A stretch of DNA of 31,763 bases from Gemmataceae bacterium (GCA_020847555.1 JADLBT010000206.1:1-31763); one strand, 5' to 3'; positions 7,401-15,612 are shown, counted from the stretch's first letter. Translations and numbers: made by a program. Notes: generated by a model not told the origin, from the sequence alone.

Positions 7401-10033
7401 AGATCGAGGCACCGGCGCATCCCGGCGAGGTGGTGCTGGCGCAGGTGGCGGCCATCGGCGGCCGCCCAGGAGTAGCGCTGGGCGAGCGTGTGGCGGACCT
7501 GCTGCTCGGCCTTGCTGGCGGCGGCGTGAGCCAGGTCGAGAAGGCGCTGCCTCACCGGGGTCGCGAGGGGGAATCCGCCGCGTAGCAGTTCGGTGGCGCG
7601 GGCGAGCAGGTTCTGAGCGTAGCGGGCGAGCAACTGGAGGTATTCCGCCCGACCGTGGTCGATGTGGCGCGGCTCCTCGCCGAGCGCCTCGCCGAACTCG
7701 ATCAACTTGCGGTCGAGGCGCGTCAGCAGATAGTCGAACTCGATGCCTTCCGGCTCGTGCCTGCCGTTCAGCGTCGGCAGCGCCGCGCGCTCGAGGGCGG
7801 CACCGAGCAGGCGCTGTTCGCCCTGCCACGGATCCACAGTGCGCGGAGCGGCGGGGCGGACCAGGCCGACGGCGTCCTGGTCCGCGAGGAGGCGCGTCAC
7901 CACCGGCGAGTGGACCGCGTAGACGAAGCGGTGCCGGCCATCGCGCCCCCAGTCCACCAGGTCGCTCGTCCGCCAGCACGTCTCGCACTTGATGCAGTTC
8001 TCGAAGTTGACGACCACCTGCACCTGCCCGCCGGGGCTGACGCGCGCCTCGTACACGTGGGCCGGGCAGACGTGCCACAGGCCGGCTCTCGTCACCGTGT
8101 CCTTCGCCGGCAGATCCTGCGGCCAGAGGACGTGAATGTGCGACGCCTTGACCGTCTCGTACCCGAGCCGCGCCAGCCGTCCCTCCCACTCCTGCGCGGC
8201 GATCCCTACCAGGGGGGTCAGGTCGGCCGTGCGCCGCGCGGCCTCGGCGTAGTCGCCGTAAGGTTCCGGCTCCCCCGCCGGCTGTACGGCGGGGGTACGG
8301 CCTCTCAGCAGGCGCCGCAGGCGCCGCCAGCCGGCACCGAGTGCGCCGGTGAAGCCGGCGGCAAATCCGAGCCAGCCGAGGCGCAGCAGGTCGAGCAGGT
8401 TGATCTGCCGGGCGAGCAGCCGGAAGGCGTCGGGCAGCTTCGTGTCCAGGGGTACGCCGTCGTTGGCGTACACTCGGCGGGCCGCGGCGGCGAGTACCGG
8501 CGCGAACCGGGCAAACCAGCGGCGCAGCGTCGCTGGCGGCAGCCCGGCCTGCTCCGCCCCACCGGCGACGGTGTAGTGCAGGGCAACGGTGCCCGACGCC
8601 GGCACCTCGGCGCGCGGCTGGCGCAGCACATCGCGCAGCGCATTCAGCGAGCCGTCGAGGAGCAACTGGCCGACCGACGGCACCACCGCCACCTCGTTCA
8701 GGTGGAGGGTCCGGCCGAGGTCGCGCGCGTCCTCGCGCAGTTCGGCCCAGTCCGGCCCGGCGACGCCGCGCACCAACCGCAACCAGTTCGACCACCGTCC
8801 CACCAGCCCGCGCCCCGGGCGCGTCCACAGGTAGGCGCTGCCGAGCGCCACGTCGAGGTTGCGGCCGAAGAAGGTGCGCGTCTTCTTGACGTACCCCGGC
8901 CACTGGCGCAGGAACTCAACGTCGCGCCAGCACGTCGAGCGCCGCAGCGGTTCCAGGTAATGTTGCTCCAGGGCGGCGCGCGTGAAGCGGCCACCCTCGG
9001 CCCGGATGGCGACCGCCGCGCGGGTGAGGAGCAGCCCCATCGCGGTCGCCGGCCCGGTGAAGTTCGGGTACGGGAAGTCAATGCCGATCGCACTCGCTCC
9101 GCCGCCGATGGCGAGGCCTTCGTCGATCAGCGTCGGGATGTCCTTCGCGCCGCCACCGCGGATCAGCTTCGCCCCGAATGCGCCGCGCCGCGCCCCTTCG
9201 AGCCACGGCCGTAGCGCCGGCAGGCTCTCGAACCACTCGATCAGCAGGTTCGGATCGCCGGCGAAGTGCTCGTGCAGATTGTCCGCCGGCAGCACCAGGC
9301 CGACCGACAGGCTGCGGCGGTTCGTGTAGATGAACCCGCCCATGTTCAGCCGCACCGGCTTGCCGCGCAGAGTGCCGTTGCGCACCAGTATCTCGTAGGC
9401 AGCGCCTTCCTCCGCGCCCACGCCAAAGCGCTGCTCGATGGCACCCGGCGGCAGTTCCAGCACCTCCTTGATGCCCTGGAGGAACTTCGGCGCCTCGCGC
9501 GGGTCGGCGGAGCGCTCGTACCCCTCGCGCGTGACGAGGTGGGAGGCGTCGCCCTCGGCGAGGAAGACGAGATCGGCGTAGACCGGCCCGCGGCTGGTGC
9601 AAACGCCGACGACGCGCCCGCCTTCGCGGATCAGGCTCTCGGCGGTCGTGCTCGTCAGCAGGGCGGCCCCGTGGCGCACGGCAGCCTGGGCGAGGTGGTG
9701 GTCGCAGATCGGACGCAGAACGGTGTAGCAGTGGCGGAACGCCTGCGGGTCGCGGTACTTCATCCCAAGCAGCCCGTGGCCGTCGGTGGCGAAGAACCCG
9801 CGCTCGATCAGGCGCCGCTCCCACGCGAGCGCCTCAACGCCTTGCGGACCGAGGATCGCGGGATCGGCGAGGCTCTCGCAGAAGTAGACGCAGCCGGACC
9901 AGTTCTCGGCGCCGGGAAAGGCGGCCGCCTCGACCACCGCAACCGCGAACCCCGCCCGGGCCAGTCCGATCGCCGCCGCCAGCCCCGCCGCCCCGGCCCC
10001 GACTACAACAACGTCGTAGTTACTCGCGCTCAT
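1427..10033 (-). CDS. Giant fusion: ETF-QO/FixC + FixX ferredoxin + ACAD-like + ACAD + ETF beta + ETF alpha
   Basis: 2868 codons with no stop. The start is the ATG at 10033, with GGAGG about 7 nt upstream; the frame stays open further upstream only as an out-of-frame reading of hemA. Domains by residue: 1-400 FAD-dependent ETF-QO/FixC-like (VVVGAGAAGLAAA near 9); 400-640 linker with a hydrophobic stretch; 640-690 FixX-like 4Fe-4S with Cys656, 680, 683 and 686; 700-960 helical; 965-1240 degenerate ACAD without the catalytic Glu motif; 1425-2200 full ACAD (TEPSAGSD, WITNG, YEGTNE with Glu2036); 2210-2430 ETF beta; 2490-2850 ETF alpha with the FAD-domain motifs GFGVG, VGGSRK, QIGQSG and GVSGAPQHL. 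Known biochemistry of the separate parts: ACAD oxidises acyl-CoA, ETF carries the electrons, and ETF-QO reduces quinone at the membrane. A single-chain complex is inferred. The second ACAD carries an in-frame palindromic repeat at 4204-4276. The acyl substrate cannot be told from sequence. Confidence 0.93.
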   Translation of the reverse strand: MSASNYDVVVVGAGAAGLAAAIGLARAGFAVAVVEAAAFPGAENWSGCVYFCESLADPAILGPQGVEALAWERRLIERGFFATDGHGLLGMKYRDPQAFRHCYTVLRPICDHHLAQAAVRHGAALLTSTTAESLIREGGRVVGVCTSRGPVYADLVFLAEGDASHLVTREGYERSADPREAPKFLQGIKEVLELPPGAIEQRFGVGAEEGAAYEILVRNGTLRGKPVRLNMGGFIYTNRRSLSVGLVLPADNLHEHFAGDPNLLIEWFESLPALRPWLEGARRGAFGAKLIRGGGAKDIPTLIDEGLAIGGGASAIGIDFPYPNFTGPATAMGLLLTRAAVAIRAEGGRFTRAALEQHYLEPLRRSTCWRDVEFLRQWPGYVKKTRTFFGRNLDVALGSAYLWTRPGRGLVGRWSNWLRLVRGVAGPDWAELREDARDLGRTLHLNEVAVVPSVGQLLLDGSLNALRDVLRQPRAEVPASGTVALHYTVAGGAEQAGLPPATLRRWFARFAPVLAAAARRVYANDGVPLDTKLPDAFRLLARQINLLDLLRLGWLGFAAGFTGALGAGWRRLRRLLRGRTPAVQPAGEPEPYGDYAEAARRTADLTPLVGIAAQEWEGRLARLGYETVKASHIHVLWPQDLPAKDTVTRAGLWHVCPAHVYEARVSPGGQVQVVVNFENCIKCETCWRTSDLVDWGRDGRHRFVYAVHSPVVTRLLADQDAVGLVRPAAPRTVDPWQGEQRLLGAALERAALPTLNGRHEPEGIEFDYLLTRLDRKLIEFGEALGEEPRHIDHGRAEYLQLLARYAQNLLARATELLRGGFPLATPVRQRLLDLAHAAASKAEQQVRHTLAQRYSWAAADGRHLRQHHLAGMRRCLDLLGPAPAVGQVPPEPAAVWLRAEDETAALAERLADWRRRLDEVFPPNVWRDLERQAPLTGAQNALLLDLLGQIPAIDADALAHTLHPPGRKMLLAELGRRDPSLAYRAACHLWARDAIALTGTSKPLEPGSWHSFAILSGRAEGAEALFVPARNGEQLVLLRGDELAVLAGTGSGLTVEPLATLGLRGAGLTRVLLAEKAAAPPWQRIDGERVRALWNALSSADLVSIASGMADLLCRRAIEHATTRVQFPGLFQDEEARDAIGKFGAVKKMIADMGARRYLIETLDHDLAPADLSEVSVTRAALVKALAAEALGTAPGSISYNAGQVFGGTGYSEDDILSKYYRDAAAWRFLGPENPAAFHAHGNRLRERWREDGDALDALPGEAERFDQLAQRKALQAQLDALRVHRTRVRALVAECRAAGQFGAEDPLTPASAEVGDGLARQDAYLLGSKALLLRTHARLEPGLGSEIEIALLRVWLEAAAGALEEFDGAVRRDLARSTRPQKPSLAEANAGPPVTRYAEFLAAPCPYDSGDFLAKPVDPLQPCYVPEMNETDPHLAAYDRELHDLFTAQFGGPRDGLIYERYLEREHRPDDADLAFLRRHGFFRMPIPKELGGEGRSKVEYYLLTTCAHRVADVAVSLTIQVNSSLGTTPVLVPRDKDLPKARKDIAAFVDDTALQNEVRDQLQHLLALFGPPADGKAIAAAYRELQQKLNEAVLSRPVLRVLGFRFVQAWQEAGKAGLAFDLSTMRTRLADARAAWQEACARAPQVQDEIGRRVRAADLFLRWVAAGQISAFALTEPSAGSDTARVATRARLRSVPVERESDGVLRFVPEGGKEPRYLLDADRLEFRTTKVDGRDEPQAFYRWSDGAEPAPIRFDEYDYETDDPRRMRYYLHGERKVAFTDIAQLRERDGRLWYDYWELTGAKMWITNGRVCGIMALYAKTEEGVTGFIVDRHAEGLVVGKDEAKMGQLGSSTNELSLQQVRVPRENMIGLEGRGQVNALETLNVGRAGLAMSAMAQMVRLARWSRDFARGVSEEPIQSSRAAACGRSAGESSHGTPPVGFSLSPVAPHLAWRLDQIEEDRFISEALAHEIIGRFEHKQTKSIRLEGAVGKMLVSELLHRLIETAEEVHGLAGQTQLHLVEKRKRDARVLNIYEGTNEIQRFFILRDLVSDVANRQSAAAPPTGLGPEARAVEELKVELWRRVREAIEGFGQRLWQDANLQANCFLLAEAVAWVGAAGSTLGRLAFLCRLTQGPATERGGLDDEELAGRIDVGRRALVRCAAEIRGRLRRFDEELLRLRRGLYASSVRAAALLFRRPTPAEPAFRPRSTITRPLSVLVLLDPPAPGSPQPTVADGRLLEPYRILTEPDRAALETALRLRDQAEAPVRVEVATVAPASAGQLLREAVSLGADRVRLVLAPEGGVATDRAAAALAVALGSDNFDLVLCGCGIGSEGLLGRLAAGALGQTFAGSAAQVAVRAGADGDTLLLTDPDGRQQRTRTLPAAVAVAAGVALRAFTVEGYLAGLAHAVEAIPWPAQVEAGSVAFVEAGQAAAASVGKLPQPLLPHEAGQLVADALGFRPTGAALDAETPVPMIEDTGEPSLLRPAASGKPVVLAVLAAEADGRLRPTAARALDAARFVAQFVPGGADTRALLLVPPEEDAQSRAAAELLALSPGDVCLLSAGEANDSAEVRCRVVVECLGGRGSFVSAVVGEPWTEGALATLATERGTVAPAALRVRALDREQGRLLAETPGHGRLRTRQVLALAPGRTCWIGLTAETEVGAVPPVAKGAAPRVERWTPRLERFYGRVDIRRLLEELKHEAGVARLSDAEFIIDVGFGVGNRDGYEAVIDPLERELRALGVRGLMVGGSRKVTEELHLLPMDRQIGQSGVSVNPRILLAIGVSGAPQHLNYIGPRATVVAFNRDPEAPLMTLNQRQARPRVFPVVGDLFETVPAFTARLREEHAGTDGHPAADAARSVGAGGAVG
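4204..4276. repeat. Palindromic repeat (double hairpin) inserted in frame inside the giant gene's ACAD domain
   Basis: The stretch starts AAAAGCCCAC and ends GTGAGCTTTG, and contains two imperfect hairpins (CCCACAGG...CCGTGGG and CCCACAGG...CCCGTGAG). It matches the double-hairpin layout at 15542-15612, which begins AAAGCCCACGGG and ends CCGTGGGCTTTG. Single-hairpin relatives lie at 18545 and 25648. Mismatches in the stems suggest an older copy. It encodes about 24 residues (1920-1944, rich in Ser, Gly and Pro) in the loop where ACADs normally have RxQFGxP, and the reading frame remains open. Confidence 0.8.
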
Positions 10034-10068
10034 CCGGCGTCCTCCGTACCGCCCGCGTGACGTGATTA

Positions 10069-10483
10069 GAGCGTTTCGCAGCCGTTTGCAGCGGTCTGCC
10101 CTCCAAGAGTCTGTGCGAGCACCTCGTTCGCTGCCAAACCCCACGCAGCCAGCGTCTGGCGGAGAGCGTGCCAGAGGGGAACTGGGAGATGACGACGCTG
10201 GTCGCGGCCAGTCGCCGCGACGGCGCGGTCGCCTCCCTGGAGTTCTCGGGGGCCACCGACACGCTGGCCTTCCCGACCTACCTCGAGCGGGTGCTGCTGC
10301 CGTGTCTGCGGCCGGGCGGCATCGTGGTACTGGACAACCTGAAGCCGTACCGGACCAGGGCGGCGGCGCGGACCCTTCACCAGGCGGGGTGGGGGTAAGG
10401 TACTGGAGGCGGTGCCCCCCCAGGACTGCCGCGGTTGCTTCACGTCCTGCGGTTACCATGCTGCACCCGAATGCGAATCGCTC
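10069..10483 (+). mobile_element. Internally deleted IS630-family element with both terminal inverted repeats
   Basis: The left end GAGCGTTTCGCA (10069-10080) is the inverse of the right end TGCGAATCGCTC (10472-10483), with 11 of 12 matching; weaker similarity extends to about 24 bp. Each end is flanked by TA (10067-10068 and 10484-10485), the target duplication known for IS630/mariner-like elements. Inside are two separated pieces of an IS630-type DDE transposase. At about 415 bp it is far shorter than an intact IS of roughly 1 kb, so it is a non-autonomous derivative. It sits in the hemA stop codon, 35 bp before the start of the giant gene. Confidence 0.85.
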
Positions 10484-10486
10484 TAA
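10168..10486 (+). pseudogene. IS630-family transposase fragment
   Basis: The first piece, 10168-10398, reads VPEGNWEMTTLVAASRRDG and continues to LLPCLRPGGIVVLDNLKPYR. This matches the middle of the IS630 DDE domain, and the second catalytic Asp lies in VVLDN. After a stop at 10396-10398 the C-terminus resumes in another frame from about 10403 (VPPQDCRGCFTSCGYHAAP) and ends at a TAA at 10484-10486 that overlaps the terminal repeat. The N-terminal half, with the helix-turn-helix and first Asp, and the YSPDLNPIE segment with the catalytic Glu are missing. No functional transposase can be made. Confidence 0.85.
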
Positions 10487-11754
10487 TCTTGCAGACGGAA
10501 CAACTTGCGCAGCGCGTCGAGGAGCGTGTGCTGGTCGCTCCCGTGCGGCTCCTCGGACAGGGCCGTGAGCGGGCCGTGCAGGAACCGATTCTGCAGCAGC
10601 ACGAATGCCTGCTCGACGTATGCCCGATCCTCGGCCGTCAACTTCCCGTTGAGCCGCCGCATCAGCTGACTGACCACCGCCTGCCGCTTCGCCTCGAACT
10701 CCTGGGTGAGCCGGGCGATCACCGGCCCGTTGCGCCGCCCGGTCCACTCCTTCAGGAACCGCTTCAACTCCTGCTCGATGATCGCCTCGGCCGGGGCGAT
10801 GTGGCGCTGGCGGTCGCGCAGCGTCTGCTCGCGAATACGCTTCAGGTCGTCGATGTTGAACAGACACGTGCGGTCGCCGTCGTGGATGCGCGGGTCGAAG
10901 TCGCGCGGCACGGCGATGTCGAGGATCACGACCGGCCCGCCGGCACGTCGGGGCAGGATGCGCGCCCAGCGCTCGCGCGTGACGACCGGCTCCGGAGCCC
11001 CGGTCGTGCTCAGGACGATGTCGGCGTGGGCGAGGACGTTGTCGAGCTGGTCCCAGGGCACCGGCTGACCGCCGCATCCGGCCGCGACCGCCTGCGCCTT
11101 CTCGGGGCTCCGGTTCGCCACCAGGATGCGCCGCGGGCAGAGCTGCTTCAGGTGTCGGAGCGTCAGCTCGCCCATCTTGCCGGCGCCGATGACGAGGACC
11201 GTCTTGTCGTCGAAGTGCTCGAACACCTGGCGGACGTAATCGACCGCCGCGCTCGACACCGAGACGCGGCCGCGGGCGATGCCGGTTTCCGTGCGGACGC
11301 GCTTGGCGGCGCGCTGGGCGTGCTGGAACAGCGGGTGCAGGACCGGCCCGCACGCCGCGCGCGCCTGGGCGAATTCGTAGGCGCGCTTGACCTGGCCGGC
11401 AATCTGCCCCTCGCCGACGATCATGCTGTCCAGGCTCGCCGTCACCCGGAACAGGTGGCGGACCGTGTCCGGCCCGCGGTGCTGGTACAGGTGCGGCTTC
11501 ACGTCCGTCTCGGGCACGCGGTGGAACTCGGCCACGAACTCGGCGAGGAGGTCCGCGTCCGGGGCGACCGGCGCCTCGGCCCGGGCGAGGTACAGCTCGA
11601 CGCGGTTGCAGGTGCTGAGGATGACGGCCTCGCACCCGTACCGGGCCCCGACCTCGTCGAGCGCACGCGGCAGCTTGTCGCCGTCGAACGCCAGACGCTC
11701 GCGCACCTCGACGGGCGTATTGCGGTAGCTGCAGCCGACGGCCAGGAGGTGCAT
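10483..11754 (-). CDS. hemA: Glutamyl-tRNA reductase
   Basis: 423 aa, the usual family length. It reduces glutamyl-tRNA(Glu) to glutamate-1-semialdehyde with NADPH, the first committed step of C5-pathway tetrapyrrole synthesis in the cytoplasm. The N-terminus MHLLAVGCSYRNTPVEVRER and the active-site segment LSTCNRVELYL (nucleophile Cys49) are diagnostic. The catalytic and tRNA-recognition domain is followed by a Rossmann NADPH domain (VIGAGKMGELTLRHL, near residue 185) and a C-terminal helical dimerisation domain. The ATG overlaps the TGA of the upstream HemX/CcsA-like gene (TGATG), with GGGAGG a few nt upstream, so coupled translation is likely. The stop codon is TAG at 10483-10485, whose last base comes from the IS630 remnant; without the element the stop would be TAA. 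Confidence 0.97.
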   Translation of the reverse strand: MHLLAVGCSYRNTPVEVRERLAFDGDKLPRALDEVGARYGCEAVILSTCNRVELYLARAEAPVAPDADLLAEFVAEFHRVPETDVKPHLYQHRGPDTVRHLFRVTASLDSMIVGEGQIAGQVKRAYEFAQARAACGPVLHPLFQHAQRAAKRVRTETGIARGRVSVSSAAVDYVRQVFEHFDDKTVLVIGAGKMGELTLRHLKQLCPRRILVANRSPEKAQAVAAGCGGQPVPWDQLDNVLAHADIVLSTTGAPEPVVTRERWARILPRRAGGPVVILDIAVPRDFDPRIHDGDRTCLFNIDDLKRIREQTLRDRQRHIAPAEAIIEQELKRFLKEWTGRRNGPVIARLTQEFEAKRQAVVSQLMRRLNGKLTAEDRAYVEQAFVLLQNRFLHGPLTALSEEPHGSDQHTLLDALRKLFRLQD

Positions 11755-12578
11755 CACGGCACACCTCCCGCGAACGGATGGACCGTCACGAGCGAGAACA
11801 CGAGCAGGGCAAACGCCAGGATGGTCAGCAGCGCCGTCTGCCGGCCGCGCGCGTGGACGCGGTAGCGCAGAAACAGCAGGATTGCGAACACAACCCACAG
11901 CCCGACGAGGCTGACAATGCGCAGGTAGCCGCTGATCGGCTCGCCGCTCTGCAGCAGCAGCGCCGCCCCGACGAGCAGGCCGGTCGTCAGCAGCGGAAAA
12001 GCGAGGTTGATCGCCCGCCGGTTCATCTCTTCCAGACGCTCCAGGCTGAGCAGCCTGACGCCGCGGCCGGGCAGCAGCTTGGCCCGGAGGCGGTAGACCT
12101 GGACGAGGTACATCACGCTCGCCACAAAACCGACGCTGACGCCGACCGCCGCCAGCGCCAGCAGGACGCCGTGGAGGACCGGCCAGAAGTGCTTGCCTTC
12201 GAGGGAGAAGAGCGCCCACGTCCATCCCTGGGTGCGGGTGTCCGGAGGAGCCACCAGGGCGGCCAGAACGACCAGTCCGAGCACCACCGGCAGGACGAAC
12301 AGGCCCCACGCGGTCTTGCGGTAGTGCAGCGACCCGTACAGCGAGAAGACGGCCAGCACCCACGCGACGATGACCAGCGAGCCATGCGGCGTCTCCAGCG
12401 GCAGGCGGTTGGACGCGATGAACAGGGTGTGCGCGAGCAGACCGGCGCCGGTAAAAACCAGCGCCAGCAGACGCACCACCGGGCGCGGCCGGAACTGGTG
12501 GAGCAGTTCCAGGGCCAGCGCCATGCTGTAGCTGGCCGCGAAGCAGACGGCCGTGACGTTGTCGAGTGCGGGTGGCAT
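11754..12578 (-). CDS. HemX/CcsA-like integral membrane protein
   Basis: 274 aa, with about eight hydrophobic segments covering nearly the whole length. These include ALELLHQF, LALVFTGAGLLAHTLF, VIVAWVLAVFSLYG, a VLPVVLGLVVLAALV stretch, HGVLLALAAVGVSVGFVASVM and three near the C-terminus. Conserved-looking His residues at the membrane faces (LLAHTL, HFWPVLHG) fit the cytochrome c assembly CcsA/HemX superfamily. HemX lies beside hemA in Bacillus and influences glutamyl-tRNA reductase levels; CcsA relatives handle heme for cytochrome c maturation. Direct overlap with hemA favours the HemX role, but that is an inference. The start at 12578 follows the upstream gene's stop by 10 nt and has no clear Shine-Dalgarno sequence. 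Confidence 0.85.
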   Translation of the reverse strand: MPPALDNVTAVCFAASYSMALALELLHQFRPRPVVRLLALVFTGAGLLAHTLFIASNRLPLETPHGSLVIVAWVLAVFSLYGSLHYRKTAWGLFVLPVVLGLVVLAALVAPPDTRTQGWTWALFSLEGKHFWPVLHGVLLALAAVGVSVGFVASVMYLVQVYRLRAKLLPGRGVRLLSLERLEEMNRRAINLAFPLLTTGLLVGAALLLQSGEPISGYLRIVSLVGLWVVFAILLFLRYRVHARGRQTALLTILAFALLVFSLVTVHPFAGGVP

Positions 12579-12588
12579 GATACGTCGA

Positions 12589-13224
12589 TTATACTGGCGG
12601 CGGCGCCTCCCCCGCCAGGGTCGCGACCGCGGCACGCAGCGCCCGGCGGACGGCCTCGACCCCTTCCCGCCGCAGTCGGTCCAGCCACTCCCACCGGGCC
12701 AGGGATTCGAGGAGCGGGCGCCGCCGGTCGGCCGGCACCTGCGCCAGCACGAGCAGACGCACCTCTGCGAGCAGGGCCACCCACGCGCCGAACGCCTCAT
12801 CGAACTCCGTCGCCAGGCGATCGCGGACCGCGCGGGCGAGGGCGGGCGCGTGGCCGCCGGTACCGACCGCCACGGCAAAGTCGCCACGGGTCAGGACGGC
12901 GGGCAGGACGAAATCGCCCTCCTCCGGTTCAGTCGCGGAGTTGACCCACACCCCGCGCGCCCGGGCGTCGGTGACGATCCGACGGTTCACGTCCGGGGTG
13001 GCGGCGGCGAAAGCGAGGGAGGCACCGTCCAGGTGGGCGGAGCGGTAGGGCTCGGTCAGCCACTCGACCGCGCGGAACGTCTCGTCCGCGGGACGCGGTT
13101 CGAGGCAGGCGACGCGGACACGGGCGCCGGCAGCGAGCAGGGCGCTCGTCTTGCGCCGGCCGACTGCGCCGCCGCCGATGACGACACCGAGGCGGTCGCG
13201 CAGGTTGACGAACAGGGGAAGCAT
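12589..13224 (-). CDS. Precorrin-2 dehydrogenase / sirohydrochlorin ferrochelatase (CysG N-terminal / Met8-like)
   Basis: 211 aa. It begins MLPLFVNLRDRLGVVIGGGAVGRRK, a Rossmann NAD-binding motif (residues 14-25) typical of the siroheme synthase N-terminal domain. NSATEPEEGDFVLPA and AVGTGGHAPALARAVRDRL correspond to the conserved active-site regions of Met8/SirC. The family oxidises precorrin-2 to sirohydrochlorin and may insert iron; whether this one has both activities cannot be read from sequence. No uroporphyrinogen methyltransferase domain is attached. It lies directly upstream of the HemX-like gene and hemA, forming a tetrapyrrole cluster. The C-terminal tail is helical and Arg-rich. 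Confidence 0.93.
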   Translation of the reverse strand: MLPLFVNLRDRLGVVIGGGAVGRRKTSALLAAGARVRVACLEPRPADETFRAVEWLTEPYRSAHLDGASLAFAAATPDVNRRIVTDARARGVWVNSATEPEEGDFVLPAVLTRGDFAVAVGTGGHAPALARAVRDRLATEFDEAFGAWVALLAEVRLLVLAQVPADRRRPLLESLARWEWLDRLRREGVEAVRRALRAAVATLAGEAPPPV

Positions 13225-13293
13225 GAGACTTCACTGGCAAGGAAGGCGACGAGACGGGAACGCCGTACTCCGTACTCCGTGCAGCGGGAACGA

Positions 13294-14382
<1,089 letters not shown>

Positions 14383-14458
14383 CAGTGGTTCGGTATCCGT
14401 CGGGCGCGTTCCGTTGGGATCTGTTGTAGTGGCCGGGGCGCCGCCGGCCGGGGGGCGG

Positions 14459-15394
14459 TTAGCGGATGTCCTGGACGGGGAGGGCCTTCCCCTGTCGAGA
14501 GAGGAGGTGGGCGAGATGGTCGGCGGAGAGGCGGGGGTCATCGAGGAGCACTCCTTGCATCTCGGTGCGGACGTAATCGGACAGGTCGTCGCCGATCCAC
14601 CCCTGCTCCAGCAGGCGCCGGCCGAGGTGTTCCAGGCACCGTTCGCGCAGCTGATCGGTGCGGCGCGAGATGGTGCCCTCGTGGATGCCGAGCAGGTTGG
14701 CGACCTCGCGCTGGCTGAGGCGGTAGCGCAGGCGCAGGCCGAGGAGGACGACCTCGGCATCCTTCAGGTCGCCGACCCAGTCGCGCGCCGCCATGCAGAA
14801 CGCCTCGTGCCACCGCGCGTCCGTGGCGGCGGGCAGCGGCAGGGCGACGTCCTCGTCCGGCAGGGTCTGCACCCCCGACCGGCGGCGGAGCTGCGAGATG
14901 TGCCAGTTCTGGAAGACGCGGATCAGCCACGGCACCAGCGGTCGCTGGCCGTCGTACCGGGCCAGCACAGGCGTGCTGCCCTCCGCCTCGGCGACGTACA
15001 GGTGGCTCCAGAACTCGGCCACGGCGCTCTCCTGCCGCTCCTCGTCACGCGGGTACAGGCGGGCGGCGCGAGCCCGCAGGGCGTCGGTCAGCAAGGCGTC
15101 GGTTCGGCCGGCGCGGGCGGCGAACAGGTGCTCCCAGGCGCGGCCGTTGCCCTCCAGGCATGCGCAGGCGACGAACCAGTCAAGCAGGTAGAGGTTTTCC
15201 AGGAACGTTTGCCACAACGCCGCGGCGCCGGCCTTGTCCTGGTGGAGGCGGTAGGTGCGGTGCAGGTGGCGCTCGAACGCGGCCGGCGCGAGAGTGATGG
15301 CGGGCAGCTGGAGGCGGCAGAAATGATACAGCAGGCTGGCCGTCGCTCCCTGGGCGGGCGCCGGCTCGGCGGTGGGCTGTGGTCCCGTGTGCAT
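14459..15394 (-). CDS. RNA polymerase sigma factor, sigma-70 family (ECF-like, divergent)
   Basis: 311 aa. Start at 15394, with GAGGAG about 11 nt upstream. The region 2-like segment [21 protein letters not shown] followed by HISQLRRR lies near residues 160-190. The region 4-like segment [20 protein letters not shown] with [13 protein letters not shown] is near 235-270. About 100 extra N-terminal residues precede region 2, and a C-terminal tail of about 40 residues follows. No anti-sigma factor gene is adjacent. Planctomycetes carry many such ECF-like factors. The neighbouring sigma-54 activator, 76 nt downstream on the same strand, may be co-transcribed; this is an inference. Confidence 0.88.
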   Translation of the reverse strand: MHTGPQPTAEPAPAQGATASLLYHFCRLQLPAITLAPAAFERHLHRTYRLHQDKAGAAALWQTFLENLYLLDWFVACACLEGNGRAWEHLFAARAGRTDALLTDALRARAARLYPRDEERQESAVAEFWSHLYVAEAEGSTPVLARYDGQRPLVPWLIRVFQNWHISQLRRRSGVQTLPDEDVALPLPAATDARWHEAFCMAARDWVGDLKDAEVVLLGLRLRYRLSQREVANLLGIHEGTISRRTDQLRERCLEHLGRRLLEQGWIGDDLSDYVRTEMQGVLLDDPRLSADHLAHLLSRQGKALPVQDIR

Positions 15395-15473
15395 GCTCGC
15401 CGTTCGCTCCTCGCACGGTGAGGCCCCTCCCCGGCCGGACGCCGTGCCGGCCCCGGGGCAACCTGCAACTGGT

Positions 15474-15479
15474 ATTATA
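15474..15479 (-). promoter_or_regulatory. Possible -10 element upstream of the sigma factor gene
   Basis: On the minus strand the bases read TATAAT within GGCCGTATAATACC, about 80 nt upstream of the sigma factor start, in an otherwise very GC-rich spacer. No convincing -35 box is seen at 16-18 nt, so this is a weak call from one hexamer. Confidence 0.3.
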
Positions 15480-15541
15480 CGGCCCGCTGCGCGGGAGGGA
15501 GGAGGGGTCAGGAGCTGGGGACTGGAGAAAGCGTTTCTGTC

Positions 15542-15612
15542 AAAGCCCACGGGTCGCGTCCCGTGGGCCAGGTGTCAGGGACTTGTGCCACGGGACGCCC
15601 CCGTGGGCTTTG
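15542..15612. repeat. Palindromic repeat, intact double hairpin
   Basis: Two hairpins are held between inverted ends AAAGCCCAC and GTGGGCTTT. The first is GCCCACGGG, loop TCGCGT, CCCGTGGGC (15545-15568), a perfect 9-bp stem. The second is CCACGGG, short loop, CCCGTGG (15588-15607). It lies just past the stop of the small membrane-protein gene at 15627 and could act as a terminator for it, although there is no T-run. The same family occurs at 4204, 18545 and 25648. Confidence 0.85.

Noticed and set aside
1427..10033. The giant fusion being an assembly or frameshift artefact
   Set aside because: No stop or frame change occurs over 8.6 kb, all six domains are in the same frame, and plausible helical linkers join them. 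Confirmation in relatives is still needed.
10168..10398. A functional small gene inside the IS remnant
   Set aside because: It matches only an internal piece of an IS630 transposase, lacks two catalytic residues and has no good ribosome binding site.
10034..11764. Upstream extension of the giant reading frame to 3445 codons
   Set aside because: This part overlaps hemA in another frame and crosses the IS630 remnant; the residues are Arg/Ala/Pro-rich shadow sequence. The ATG at 10033 with GGAGG and the FAD motif right after it is the real start.
15542..15612. CRISPR-like repeat units
   Set aside because: The copies are dispersed over 21 kb with no regular spacers and no cas genes; they are hairpin repeats.
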